Source of the DNA: Clostridia bacterium
Lineage (GTDB): Bacteria > Bacillota > Clostridia > Lachnospirales > Lachnospiraceae
DNA: 64,000 nucleotides
NCBI GenBank assembly: GCA_910575245.1
Contig: CAJTEN010000019.1
Coordinates: 1-64,000, forward strand
Reading direction: 5' to 3'
A program made the position numbers and the translations under genes. Shown here piece by piece: positions 1-8,612 of the stretch (position 1 is its first letter; every line of letters begins with the position of its first letter). Under the pieces are notes generated by a model. That model was not told the DNA's origin, ran no database searches, and saw nothing but the letters and a program-made list of their open reading frames with translations.

Positions 1-26
1 ATATTATAATTATTAATTATGAAGAG

Positions 27-77
27 AAATCTGTACCGTGGGTGTGAGCCTCTCACACCCACGGTACAGATTTTTTT
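27..77 (+). terminator. Rho-independent terminator of the gene left of the window
   Basis: A perfect 22-bp inverted repeat (arms 27-48 and 52-73, three-base loop) runs into seven T residues at 71-77. It most likely ends a plus-strand transcript that begins outside the window. From here to 440 I see no gene I can support; short overlapping frames at 267 and 331 lack convincing family features. Confidence 0.85.
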
Positions 78-440
78 GTGCAAATTTCTGTTTCCGGCTC
101 TTGCCATATATGGTAGTTCCTGCAAGGCCGAAAATGAAATATCTAATGCCGTTAACTATAGGAAGGGCCAAAATCAGATAATTAAGATTAATTTAAGGTT
201 TTTCTAGGAACGATTTAAGAAAAGAATGCTATTTTATTCTCTGGAAGGAAATGACAGAAAAAGAAATTGTTTAAAAAAGTTAATCAATTTGAAGAGAATG
301 GATCCGCTGGCCCGTTACATATAATGGAAGATGTATCTGGAATATTTTGGACAGCTGCTTTCTGGCGGGAACCGGGCAGATACGGAAGAAGACAGACATC
401 AACGAAGCAGATTACAGGCGCTGAAAGGGAGGATGACGGA

Positions 441-1145
441 GTGGAAGATAACAGGAATGCATTGGTTGAGATCAGGGATATCTGTAAGACATATAATCCC
501 GGAGAGAATGAGGTGAAGGCGCTGGATCATGTGAGCCTGACGATTTACGAGAAAGAGTTTGTAGCGATCATCGGGCATTCGGGCTCCGGTAAGTCCACAC
601 TGATGAATATGCTGGGTTGTCTGGATGTGCCGACCAGCGGGGAATATTATCTTCACGGCCATGATGTGGCGAGTATGTCGGACGATGAGTTGTCGGATAT
701 CCGTAATCAGGAGATTGGATTTGTTTTTCAGGGATTTAATCTGATTCCCAGCCTGACCGCCCTGGAGAATGTGGAACTGCCGCTGATCTATCGGGGTGTA
801 GGTAAGAAGGAGAGAATGCAGTTATCCGATCAGGCCCTGGATAAGGTGGGGCTTGGCAAACGTAAGGAGCATAAGCCTTCTGAGATGTCCGGCGGGCAAC
901 AGCAGAGAGTGGCCATCGCCAGAGCGATAGCGCAGGCGCCGCCGATCATACTTGCCGATGAACCTACCGGCAATCTGGATTCCAACTCTACCAAAGAGAT
1001 TATGGGGATTCTCAGGAATCTGCATGAGGAAGGACGCACGGTTATTCTGATCACACATGATAATGACATTGCCGCACAGGCGAAGCGGGTGATTAAGATC
1101 ATGGACGGCAGGATTGTAGAAGACTTCTATCAGGATAATGTTTGA
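441..1145 (+). CDS. ABC transporter ATP-binding protein, MacB/LolD type
   Basis: This is the nucleotide-binding subunit of a three-gene export or mechanotransmission ABC system with the adaptor and permease that follow. Walker A (GHSGSGKST, residues about 45-53), the signature MSGGQQQR, Walker B ILADEPTGNLDS and the H-loop ITHD are all intact. The 234-residue length is normal for the LolD/MacB ATPase group. I place the start at a GTG, because a GGGAGG box lies just upstream at 427-432 and family homology begins there. The open frame extends back to an ATG at 267, but that extension has no ABC-like sequence. The next gene follows after about 70 bp, consistent with one operon. The substrate cannot be read from the sequence; antimicrobial peptides, macrolides or lipoproteins are typical for the family. 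Confidence 0.9.
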   Translation: MEDNRNALVEIRDICKTYNPGENEVKALDHVSLTIYEKEFVAIIGHSGSGKSTLMNMLGCLDVPTSGEYYLHGHDVASMSDDELSDIRNQEIGFVFQGFNLIPSLTALENVELPLIYRGVGKKERMQLSDQALDKVGLGKRKEHKPSEMSGGQQQRVAIARAIAQAPPIILADEPTGNLDSNSTKEIMGILRNLHEEGRTVILITHDNDIAAQAKRVIKIMDGRIVEDFYQDNV

Positions 1146-1216
1146 CTGACTTTACATGTTGACACGGTCTGCGCAGAAGATGCGCAAATATATTTATACA
1201 GGGAGGAAAGCGGACA

Positions 1217-2728
1217 ATGAGTAAGACAGAAAAGAAATTGGCAGATGCAGGATCAGTCATGGAAGGTATAACAGAAACAAATACGTCTGCCGCAGACAGG
1301 CAGGAAAAAGCGCCGAAGAAACCTATGGATAAAAAGCGGAAAAAGAAGATTATACGGCGTTGTATCATCGGCGGCATCCTGGTAGTGATTGTGCTCTTTA
1401 TGGTAAGGAATTCTATCGCGGCACAGAATATGGGCATAATGGTGTCCACAATGCCTGTAACAATCGAAAATGTGGAGCAGAATCTCAGTACAAGCGGTAC
1501 GGTGAAGAGTGAGGAAGCAAAGACGTATTTTGCGCCTGTGGCCGTGAAGGTCGGGAAGGTAGAGGTTGCGGCGGGCGACAGCGTGGAGAAGGGACAGTCT
1601 CTGCTTCAGTATGATGCTGATGCACTGGCGGAGGCAAAGCAGATGTCAGAGCTGAAGCAGCAGGCCAACGAGGGCGGTTATGTGAGCTCCGTTTATAAGA
1701 ACAATAAATATGTCTCCCAGCTGGGGGAGGCCAACGTGAATCTGTCGGTGCTTAACCAGCAGATCGAAGACAGTGAGAATTATGTTAAGGAACTTCAGCA
1801 GAAGATCGATGACAAGAAGGCAGCGCTTGCCCATGAGGGAACACTTCTGCAGATTTCTCTTCTCGACTGGTCGAATCAGCCGGATTCAGAGGAGTATCTG
1901 AATCTGCAGAAGCTGATACAGTATAACAGTTATGAGCAGCAGAATAACAAGGACATTATGGCATGGCAGAAGGAAATAGATACTTATGAAGAAATGATCG
2001 CCGGTTATAAAGAATACCGTTCTGAGATGAAGTCCCAGAAGAGCAGCTCCGAGGGCGGTTCTATGGATAATGGCAGCAGAAGCCAGCTGGAAGCCAATAC
2101 GGAACTGGAGGAACTGAATAACCAGAACACCCTGGATGCGATCGGAGAGGTAGAGAACGGGATACTGGCGGATTTTAACGGTGTCGTTACAGAGGTGGAA
2201 ATCATAGAAGGCGCTACACCCCAGGAGGGACAGAAGCTGTTTACTATAGAGAGCACGGAGAAGGTCAAGGTGGAGATTACCGTGTCCAAATATGATCTGG
2301 ATAAAATAGCCGTGGGGCAGGAAGCAAAAGTAGAGATAGCGGGTAAGGAATTTGAAGGCAAGGTGACCAAGATCAACCGTATGGCGACAACCAACGCAAG
2401 CGGTACGGCTGTTGTCGGTGCAGAAATAGAGATTGAGAATCCTGACCAGTCCATTTATTTGGGAGTGGAAGCAAAAGTAGAAGTACATATGGCGAAGGCA
2501 GAAGGCGTTGTGGCGGTTCCGATTGAGGTAGTCAATACGGATATGGAGGGTGACTTTGTATTCGTGGCAGAGGAGGGTCTGGTTAAGAAGAAACGCATCA
2601 CGACGGGTATTTCTTCAGATATGTATATCGAAGTGACAGAAGGTTTGACGGAAGGTGAGGAAGTGATCATGACAACCGGCCAGGAACTGGAAGAAGGCTT
2701 GCCGGTGACGGTGATTCCGCAGGGATGA
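1217..2728 (+). CDS. HlyD/MacA-like membrane-anchored adaptor
   Basis: A 503-residue adaptor protein. A basic N-terminal tail (KKRKKKIIRR) is followed by a single transmembrane segment near residues 50-68. Next come a lipoyl/biotinyl-like half, a long coiled-coil hairpin (about 125-290, rich in E, K and Q), the second lipoyl half and beta-barrel domains (from about 310). This matches the periplasmic-adaptor fold of MacA/HlyD, which in Gram-positives sits outside the membrane and assists a MacB-type permease. It lies between the ATPase and permease genes, so co-function is clear. A GGGAGGAAA box at 1201-1209 supports the ATG start. Confidence 0.88.
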   Translation: MSKTEKKLADAGSVMEGITETNTSAADRQEKAPKKPMDKKRKKKIIRRCIIGGILVVIVLFMVRNSIAAQNMGIMVSTMPVTIENVEQNLSTSGTVKSEEAKTYFAPVAVKVGKVEVAAGDSVEKGQSLLQYDADALAEAKQMSELKQQANEGGYVSSVYKNNKYVSQLGEANVNLSVLNQQIEDSENYVKELQQKIDDKKAALAHEGTLLQISLLDWSNQPDSEEYLNLQKLIQYNSYEQQNNKDIMAWQKEIDTYEEMIAGYKEYRSEMKSQKSSSEGGSMDNGSRSQLEANTELEELNNQNTLDAIGEVENGILADFNGVVTEVEIIEGATPQEGQKLFTIESTEKVKVEITVSKYDLDKIAVGQEAKVEIAGKEFEGKVTKINRMATTNASGTAVVGAEIEIENPDQSIYLGVEAKVEVHMAKAEGVVAVPIEVVNTDMEGDFVFVAEEGLVKKKRITTGISSDMYIEVTEGLTEGEEVIMTTGQELEEGLPVTVIPQG

Positions 2729-2828
2729 TAAGGATCAGGCAAGACAGCGGCAGTTTGGACAGATTGGTATAATTTACTGTCTGAACTGTAAAACAAGACT
2801 GTAAGATAGAAAGGCACAGGTTGGAGTA

Positions 2829-4049
2829 ATGGCACAAATATGGGAATATATTAAGATTGCCCTGATGAATATCAAGAGCAATAAAGGCCGGTCCATTCTT
2901 ACCATGCTGGGTATTATTATCGGTATCGCTTCCGTCATTCTGATCATTTCCATCGGTAACGGTATGCGGGGTGAGATCAACAGCGAGCTGGAAAGCATGG
3001 CAGGCGGGCAGGTAGTGCTTTATGCGAATGATTCCGGAGAGGGGAATGAAGTTGTTTTTAACGACGAGGATTTTGAACTGATTCAGGAAAAGGTGGAGCA
3101 CGTTAAGGGAGCTACACCCCAGTACTCCATGTGGGCGGACGCAGAAGGGAAAAAGGGTAATTTCGAAGCGATTGTGTATGCGGGAAATGAAGCGCTGGAA
3201 TACTGTGCGGCAACAGAGCCGCTTGTGAAGGGCAGGTATTTTACGCAGAGTGATTACTTGTCCGCCCATAAGGTATGCGTGATCAATGAGAGCAGTGCCA
3301 GAATGCTCTTTGGTACAACGGATGTGGTCGGTATGAGCTTTAACCTTACAATTTATAATGTGACGCAGGAACTGACGATTGTCGGCGTCAGGGAAGACAG
3401 CAGCGCCACGCTGATTGCGGCTTTAAATGGAGGCGGCAACCTGCAGATTGAGATGCCGATCTCTACGCTGGGAGCCGGCTATATGTTTTGGGTGGAAGAT
3501 TTCAGTCAGTTCTATATTATTGCAGAGAAGGCGGAATATTCTGCACAGGTGGCGGCAGATGCCATCAGATTGATGGAGAGCAGGCATAATGTGCGCGGGG
3601 AGAATAAGATACTGATGCAGAGTTTTGCGGATGTGCAGTCACAGTTTGACAGTATCCTGGGTGTTGTTACCGTATTTATCTCCTTCGTGGCGGCTATATC
3701 CTTGCTGGTAGGCGGTATCGGTGTTATGAATATTATGCTGGTATCCGTGACGGAGCGTACCAGAGAGATCGGTATCCGTAAAGCGCTGGGAGCCAGAACC
3801 CATTCGATTCTTCTGCAGTTTCTGGCGGAGGCCGGAATCATTACCCTGATCGGCGGTCTGATTGGTATTGCACTGGGATCTGCGGGTGCGGTTGGAATCT
3901 GCGGCATGCTGGGGTTCCCGGCGGAAGTCAAGGTATCAACAGTGCTTTTTGCGGCATTCTTTTCTTCGGCAGTCGGTATTTTCTTCGGAATCTATCCTGC
4001 GAAGAAGGCGGCCAAATTAAGTCCGATTGAGGCGCTGCGGCATGAATAA
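2829..4049 (+). CDS. MacB-like ABC transporter permease (FtsX fold)
   Basis: A 406-residue permease with an N-terminal transmembrane helix (about 23-43, containing TMLGIIIGIASVILIISIG), a large extracellular MacB-type domain (about 45-265) and three C-terminal helices forming the FtsX/DUF214 domain. The stretch GGIGVMNIMLVSVTERTREI is diagnostic for MacB/LolC-type permeases. It closes the ATPase-adaptor-permease set. No intrinsic terminator follows directly; the 188-bp palindromic repeat begins 31 bp after the stop and may act in its place. Confidence 0.9.
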   Translation: MAQIWEYIKIALMNIKSNKGRSILTMLGIIIGIASVILIISIGNGMRGEINSELESMAGGQVVLYANDSGEGNEVVFNDEDFELIQEKVEHVKGATPQYSMWADAEGKKGNFEAIVYAGNEALEYCAATEPLVKGRYFTQSDYLSAHKVCVINESSARMLFGTTDVVGMSFNLTIYNVTQELTIVGVREDSSATLIAALNGGGNLQIEMPISTLGAGYMFWVEDFSQFYIIAEKAEYSAQVAADAIRLMESRHNVRGENKILMQSFADVQSQFDSILGVVTVFISFVAAISLLVGGIGVMNIMLVSVTERTREIGIRKALGARTHSILLQFLAEAGIITLIGGLIGIALGSAGAVGICGMLGFPAEVKVSTVLFAAFFSSAVGIFFGIYPAKKAAKLSPIEALRHE

Positions 4050-4052
4050 TTA

Positions 4053-4284
4053 GCTACAGGGAAGCCGAAAGGCTGGATCAATGTCATTAAGTTAAGCCGG
4101 GACGCGCCTGACATGATAGGAATCTCCTAAGGACGCGCTTTCGCCCGGTTCCAAACGCAGCGGTACTAAATTCGTGGAAAACCTCATTAAGTACCGGCGT
4201 TTTCCTACGGTCCTAAGGAGAATCCTATCATATCAGACGCTGTGTATGGACTTAACTAAATGACATTGAAGGCTGAACTGTTAC
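4053..4284. repeat. Composite repeat: 31-bp palindrome split by a 188-bp palindromic element (copy 1)
   Basis: The core element is 4080-4267. It is bounded by inverted ends AATGTCATTAAGTTAAG and AATGTCATTTAGTTAAG (one mismatch), and its two halves pair as a long imperfect hairpin. Near-identical sequence recurs in opposite orientation at 29030-29208 and, internally deleted, at 21665-21766. The outer flanks, 4053-4069 (CTACAGGGAAGCCGAA) and 4272-4284 (GCTGAACTGTTAC), are the two halves of the 31-bp palindrome also seen intact at 24519 and 61355. The element seems to have inserted into such a palindrome. It has no coding capacity; a non-autonomous (MITE-like) element is the best guess. Confidence 0.75.
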
Positions 4285-4313
4285 GGAATTTGAAAAAGAA
4301 GAATCAGAGTGAT

Positions 4314-4342
4314 TTTACATTGTGGAAATACGCGGGTATACT
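4314..4342 (+). promoter_or_regulatory. Sigma-A promoter of a small transcription unit
   Basis: TTTACA at 4314-4319 and TATACT at 4337-4342 are separated by exactly 17 bp. The unit downstream contains a 34-codon frame and ends in a terminator hairpin. Confidence 0.6.
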
Positions 4343-4383
4343 AAAAATAGTACCATGAGTGGCATTTTCGAAAGCGGGGTGAA

Positions 4384-4488
4384 ATGGTTACAGATGACGA
4401 GAAAGCTTTGAAACAAATTGTGCTTGGGCGGAAACAAATCGAGCGCAAACTTTACCAGAATCCACCGTTAAATAGTTCCCGGGAATAA
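4384..4488 (+). CDS. Possible small protein of 34 residues (unknown)
   Basis: A short frame starting MVTDDEKALKQIV and ending NPPLNSSRE. It lies about 35 bp behind the transcription start predicted from the 4314 promoter and is closed by a terminator at 4501. The ribosome binding site is weak (GGGGTG). The peptide is charged, hydrophilic and predicted helical, without a membrane segment or signal peptide. I do not recognise it. The unit could equally be a small regulatory RNA with a chance frame. Confidence 0.35.
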   Translation: MVTDDEKALKQIVLGRKQIERKLYQNPPLNSSRE

Positions 4489-4500
4489 ATGCGGTTGTTA

Positions 4501-4547
4501 CCGTCCGAAAAGCGAGAGGCTTTATCCTGTGCTTTCGGGCGGTTTTC
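4501..4547 (+). terminator. Terminator of the small unit, possibly shared with the convergent kinase gene
   Basis: CCGTCCGAAA (4501-4510) pairs with TTTCGGGCGG (4533-4542), leaving a large loop with an inner AGG/CCT pair, followed by TTTT. It lies between the small plus-strand unit and the convergent sensor kinase gene, so it may serve both. Confidence 0.55.
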
Positions 4548-4556
4548 TGTGTCGGC

Positions 4557-5930
4557 TTATATCGTCACCGTAAAGCAGCTTCCGCCGCCTTTCGCATCTT
4601 TCACCATTATGGTTCCGCCGTGCGCTTTCACGATTTCATATGCAATCGATAACCCCAGTCCGAAATGATCCTTTGTGCTTCTGGATTTTTCCACCCGGTA
4701 AAACCGGTCGAAGATCTTCTTCTTGTCCGCATCGGATATCCCGATTCCGTTATCTGTGACACTGACGGTAAATCTTCCTCCTGTGGACAGACTGCCGGAG
4801 AGGGCCGCGTGGCTGTCCGTGTTATGGAAATCTTTGATTTTCGCGGTAAAGTTTTCCTTATGACGGGTAAGGGACAGTGTGATCCTGCCGTGTTCCGGTG
4901 TGTAGCTGATGGCGTTGTGAAGCAGGATCGCGATAACCTGGCTGATCCGTTCCGGATCGACCGGATACAACGGAAGTGCTTCTTCCGGGAGCCGGAGGGA
5001 GAGCAGGATTGATTTTTCCTGTGCCAACGGTTCGAACGCTTCATAAGAATTCATCAGAAGAGTATCCAGTTCCGTCGGTTCCTTCCTGACGGGAAAGCGG
5101 TGGCTGTCCGATTGGGAGAGCGTGAGCATATCGGTTACCAGGGAAGAGACGCGAAGCCCTTCCTGATAGATGGTTCTGATGAAACCTTCCTGCTTCTCGA
5201 AGGGGGCATTCCGGCAGCACTCTGCCGCTGACAGGATGACGGACAGGGGCGTGCGCAGTTCATGGGAGGCGGAGGCTACGAACAGAGCCTGTTTCTGTTG
5301 GTTTTCTGCAATAGGCTTTAACAGGATGCCGGTGAAGAACCAGGCGAAGATGCCAAGCAGAAGAACCGCGGCAAGATCAATCAGAAGGAACCGGATCCGC
5401 TGCTCCCGGATCTGCTGTTCCAGACGCCGCAGGGAGAACAAGACCACGATCTCCAGGAGGGAATTGCCGGTTCCCATCCGGATCACACTGCAGAAATATT
5501 CGGTTTCCGTGGAGGGAGAGGTAAACTCATATTCAAAATGGGTGAGAGTTCCATTGATACCAACGTTCACGGAAGCAGCCATATCGGGGAGTGCATTCAG
5601 GGCATCCCGGCTTTCCAGAAGAAGCCGGTCATTCTTCCTGGTTTCTTCAGGGTCATTCAGTTGGTTATATAGAAAAGGAACACCGTTATCCAGCACAAAG
5701 AAGCGATAGTTACCCTGTGCCTCCATCTTGGACAGCCACTCCATGGAAATGACAGTCTGCTGTTCCAGATTAGTGGAGATGGTGTTGATATCGTTCTGGA
5801 AAGCCTGAAACTGATTCTGGTAAAGTCCCCTTTCCGATACGTACAGATAGCATAGGGACATGATGATCATAATGACGGCTGTGATTCCTGCGCAGAGCAG
5901 GGTCAGCCGGAGGTGTACTTTCTTAAACAT
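4557..5930 (-). CDS. Sensor histidine kinase
   Basis: A 457-residue membrane kinase with transmembrane helices at about 8-30 and 181-203 enclosing an extracellular sensor of about 150 residues. The dimerisation/phosphoacceptor motif SASHELRTP has its histidine at about 223. The C-terminal ATP-binding domain carries G1 (DNGIGISDADK) and G2 (GLGLSIAYEIVKAHGG). There is little HAMP-like sequence between TM2 and the histidine domain. The likely partner is the OmpR-type regulator at 6600-7268; an unrelated Uma2-like gene lies between them. The minus-strand order MFS-regulator-Uma2-kinase suggests a single transcript. The signal is unknown. Confidence 0.93.
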   Translation of the reverse strand: MFKKVHLRLTLLCAGITAVIMIIMSLCYLYVSERGLYQNQFQAFQNDINTISTNLEQQTVISMEWLSKMEAQGNYRFFVLDNGVPFLYNQLNDPEETRKNDRLLLESRDALNALPDMAASVNVGINGTLTHFEYEFTSPSTETEYFCSVIRMGTGNSLLEIVVLFSLRRLEQQIREQRIRFLLIDLAAVLLLGIFAWFFTGILLKPIAENQQKQALFVASASHELRTPLSVILSAAECCRNAPFEKQEGFIRTIYQEGLRVSSLVTDMLTLSQSDSHRFPVRKEPTELDTLLMNSYEAFEPLAQEKSILLSLRLPEEALPLYPVDPERISQVIAILLHNAISYTPEHGRITLSLTRHKENFTAKIKDFHNTDSHAALSGSLSTGGRFTVSVTDNGIGISDADKKKIFDRFYRVEKSRSTKDHFGLGLSIAYEIVKAHGGTIMVKDAKGGGSCFTVTI

Positions 5931-6002
5931 TGCTTTGTGATTCCTGTGTTAGTGTGTTTTCATTGTATCCGGCAAAATGGCAGTCATGAGAGATGAGGGA
6001 GG

Positions 6003-6536
6003 TTATTGTATTCTTATCGAAAAGTCTTTATAGATTCCTACTGCTATTTCTTCACCAAAAGAGTGTTGTTCCATTCGCTCCTGTTCAAATTCATATACAA
6101 CAACCTGCTCTATTGCCGGATCGACTATCCAATACTCTCTGACACCGGCGCTTCGGTATTTAAAAAGTTTCATAAAATAATCCATCTGCTTACTGCTTGG
6201 AGATACGATTTCGATAATCCAGTCCGGCGCTCCATAGCATCCTTTATCCGTAATTTTGTTCTTAGCACAAATAACACTGATATCCGGTTCCACATAATTC
6301 TTATCGTCTTTGCCTAAAAATACTGCAAACGGAGCGGGAAACACTTCGCATTCACCCTTATTCCTGCGGATATACATATTAATTTCCGTATTAATATAGT
6401 TTAGAATACGTTGGTGCTGTGTGCTCGGCGGAGCCATATAATATATCTGGCCGTCAATCAGTTCCGCCCGTTCGCCATCGGGTAAGGCATAAATATCTTC
6501 AGTAGTATACAGTGCTTCCTTTTTCAACGCGTCCAT
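6003..6536 (-). CDS. Uma2-family (DUF820) PD-(D/E)XK nuclease-like protein
   Basis: A 177-residue protein. ERAELIDGQIYYMAPPS near the N terminus, YVEPDISVIC in the middle, then GAPDWIIEIVSPSSKQMDYFMKLFKYRSAGVREYWIVDP are the hallmarks of the Uma2 family. It keeps the D...E-x-K-like acidic residues of the restriction-endonuclease fold. The biological role of Uma2 proteins is poorly known. It sits between the response regulator and kinase genes, in the same direction, with spacers of about 60-70 bp on each side. The interruption looks like a later insertion into a two-component operon. Confidence 0.85.
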   Translation of the reverse strand: MDALKKEALYTTEDIYALPDGERAELIDGQIYYMAPPSTQHQRILNYINTEINMYIRRNKGECEVFPAPFAVFLGKDDKNYVEPDISVICAKNKITDKGCYGAPDWIIEIVSPSSKQMDYFMKLFKYRSAGVREYWIVDPAIEQVVVYEFEQERMEQHSFGEEIAVGIYKDFSIRIQ

Positions 6537-6599
6537 CTGTTATACCTCCGTTTCTGTTCAATATTATAGGCTGTCTTTCCCGCAAATACAATCATTGTT

Positions 6600-7268
6600 T
6601 CAGGACAGAGTATATCCGATTCCCCTCACCGTCCTGATCTGCAGGCTGCTTCCCGTATTCTGCAGCCGTCTGCGCAGGAAGTGGATATAGTTGTCCAGAT
6701 TTCCTTCTTCCACATTGCTGTCCGGACCCCAGACCTTCATCAGAAGGGTACTGCGGGGCAGGGTCTGTCCCCTGGAATGCAGAAATATTTCCATCAGGGC
6801 AGCTTCCTTCCTGGAAAGCGTGCAGCGTCCCGCAGGGCCGGTTAAGATACTTTCGGATGCCTGCCAGGTGACGTCGGCGACCGTGAAGGAGTCATCTACG
6901 GTAAGGGCGTGGGGTCTTCTGGAGACACAGCGGATTCTTGCCATCAGCTCCTCGAAAGCAAATGGTTTCACCAGATAGTCATCGGCGCCCAGATCGAGCC
7001 CGGTCACTTTGTCTGTGAGAGTGCCCAGTGCGGTAATCAGAATAACAGGTGTCTTGATGCCTTTATGCCTAAGAGCGGTCAGAATATCGGTGCCCTCCAT
7101 GCCCGGCAGCATCCTGTCCAGCAGAATCACATCGTAAATATTCTGTTCGCCCTGATAGAGAGCTTCCTCCCCGTCAAAGCAGGAGTCTATGGTAAAACCC
7201 TGCTGTTCTAACTGATAAGTCAAAGTGGCATTTAAATGTCTGTCATCCTCAGCGAGTAATATCCTCAT
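6600..7268 (-). CDS. OmpR/PhoB-family response regulator
   Basis: A 222-residue regulator. The receiver domain (1-115) has acidic pocket D8/D9, phosphoacceptor D51 (VILLDRMLPGMEG), T79 and K101 (LVKPF). The winged-helix DNA-binding domain (about 125-222) ends in VRGIGYTLS, the usual OmpR wing motif. The start codon lies inside the end of the MFS gene (20-nt overlap), with a GGAGG box six bases upstream, so translation is probably coupled to the exporter gene. It probably receives phosphate from the kinase at 4557-5930. Confidence 0.93.
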   Translation of the reverse strand: MRILLAEDDRHLNATLTYQLEQQGFTIDSCFDGEEALYQGEQNIYDVILLDRMLPGMEGTDILTALRHKGIKTPVILITALGTLTDKVTGLDLGADDYLVKPFAFEELMARIRCVSRRPHALTVDDSFTVADVTWQASESILTGPAGRCTLSRKEAALMEIFLHSRGQTLPRSTLLMKVWGPDSNVEEGNLDNYIHFLRRRLQNTGSSLQIRTVRGIGYTLS

Positions 7269-8502
7269 GATTAACCTCCGTTCTCTGTGCCTCGTATACC
7301 GGCCTGTTTTCTTTCGCGGGAAGCACGATCAGGAAAAATACGCTTCCGATTCCCACGATACCGAGCAGTACTGCAACCGCCCGGTAGGGCATGATCTGCC
7401 CCAGTGCGCCTGCCAGGAACTGGAAAAATACACCTCCTACAGCAAACAGAACATTAAAAAAGGCGTTGACCCTGGCGCGCATCTGTTCCGGCAGATAGGA
7501 CTGCACGGCACTTTCCCGGATCGTGGCGCTGGATACCCCCAGGCCGCCACAGGCAAACCGGCTTACCAGCATAGCCGGATAAGGCAGGAACAGAATAACG
7601 GTGTCCACCAGACTGTAAAAGAGATATACAAATTTGGTAAATGCGTACCGCTTTTTGGCCGGAACCTCTTTTGTGTATTGCAGAAGGCCGCCAAACAGCC
7701 GTCCGACCATCTCCGAACTGATCAAAAAGCCCAGCATTGTGACACTGAGGTAAGGCTGTGTCTGGTAATATACCTGCGTGATAATGCCCATGCCGCTGGA
7801 GGTTCCCTGCATAACACCCATATTGGTATAGATGTTTCGGAGTCCCTTTTCTTTTTTCAGATAAGAAAAGCCCTCACGGATATCGGTACAATACTGCTGC
7901 AGTGTGTAAGTCTGTGAACTGCGGGTCTGCTTTTCCATAATAAGGCTTTCAATGAAAACGGAAAGCAGTGTGATGCCGCTGACAAGAAAGAAAATCTGTT
8001 CCATGGCGAGCTTTTCGTACAAAAAAGCGGAAATCGGCGACATCACAATGATCACCGTCGGATAAAGCATGGAGCTGATCGAATAACCTTTCTGCTCCAT
8101 GCCGAGCGGTATCAGATCCGGATACCACGCCGCATAGGCGAGACGGTATACGACGGATATCGTGCCGACTGCCAGCGTGAACAACAGATAAAGCACAAAC
8201 ATAAAGGTATGTCCGCTGATCCAGATTCCCATTCCGGCATAAAGAACCGCAAGCAGGAAATCCAGACCTACAATCCACTTCTTCTTGCCGCCTTTGTCGA
8301 TAAACGGTGCGATAAAAACCGGCAGAATCACATCCGGCAGGACACCGCATATCATGACGAGGGAAGACAGAAAAGCAGACTGCGTTTCGTCGAAAACCAG
8401 AAGGCTGACCGGCAGGCTCATGGCTTCTCCGCCAATGGCGGATAAAATGGTTGCCAATGTGATACACGAAAAATCTTTGGTCCAAAGTTTCTTTTTCTCC
8501 AT
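7249..8502 (-). CDS. MFS transporter, probable drug or peptide exporter
   Basis: A 417-residue major-facilitator protein with about 12 hydrophobic helices. It begins WTKDFSCITLATILSAIGG and contains the loop PFIDKGGKKKWIVG, resembling the MFS_3/macrolide-efflux group (Mef-like). The gene overlaps the response regulator by 20 nt. A well-formed promoter lies upstream (8546-8574). Upstream on the same strand is an XRE/TPR regulator gene. The arrangement suggests an inducible efflux module, although the substrate is unknown. Confidence 0.85.
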   Translation of the reverse strand: MEKKKLWTKDFSCITLATILSAIGGEAMSLPVSLLVFDETQSAFLSSLVMICGVLPDVILPVFIAPFIDKGGKKKWIVGLDFLLAVLYAGMGIWISGHTFMFVLYLLFTLAVGTISVVYRLAYAAWYPDLIPLGMEQKGYSISSMLYPTVIIVMSPISAFLYEKLAMEQIFFLVSGITLLSVFIESLIMEKQTRSSQTYTLQQYCTDIREGFSYLKKEKGLRNIYTNMGVMQGTSSGMGIITQVYYQTQPYLSVTMLGFLISSEMVGRLFGGLLQYTKEVPAKKRYAFTKFVYLFYSLVDTVILFLPYPAMLVSRFACGGLGVSSATIRESAVQSYLPEQMRARVNAFFNVLFAVGGVFFQFLAGALGQIMPYRAVAVLLGIVGIGSVFFLIVLPAKENRPVYEAQRTEVNHEDITR

Positions 8503-8545
8503 AATACATTTCCATCCTTTGCAATGATATGAGTTTCTGGAACTT

Positions 8546-8599
8546 ATTATAATGACGCGTTGAAATGATGTAAAATGTATATTTTTGAGAAATTTACAT
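8546..8599 (-). promoter_or_regulatory. Promoter and candidate operator of the MFS-regulator operon
   Basis: Read on the minus strand, TTTACA (8574-8569), a 17-bp spacer and a perfect TATAAT (8551-8546) form a strong sigma-A promoter. The -35 is one arm of an inverted repeat ATGTAAA (8568-8574) / TTTACAT (8593-8599), a plausible operator for the adjacent XRE/TPR regulator. Confidence 0.65.
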
Positions 8600-8612
8600 A
8601 TTTTTTCTTTGC

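Noticed and set aside
267-440. N-terminal extension of the first ABC ATPase, and an overlapping frame at 331-516
   Set aside because: The added residues have no ABC-like sequence and the strong ribosome binding site lies before the GTG at 441. The 331 frame simply runs into the ABC gene out of frame.
4053-4069. ACAGGGAAGCCG resembling part of a cobalamin riboswitch box
   Set aside because: The same string recurs as one half of the 31-bp palindrome and no other cobalamin-riboswitch element is nearby.
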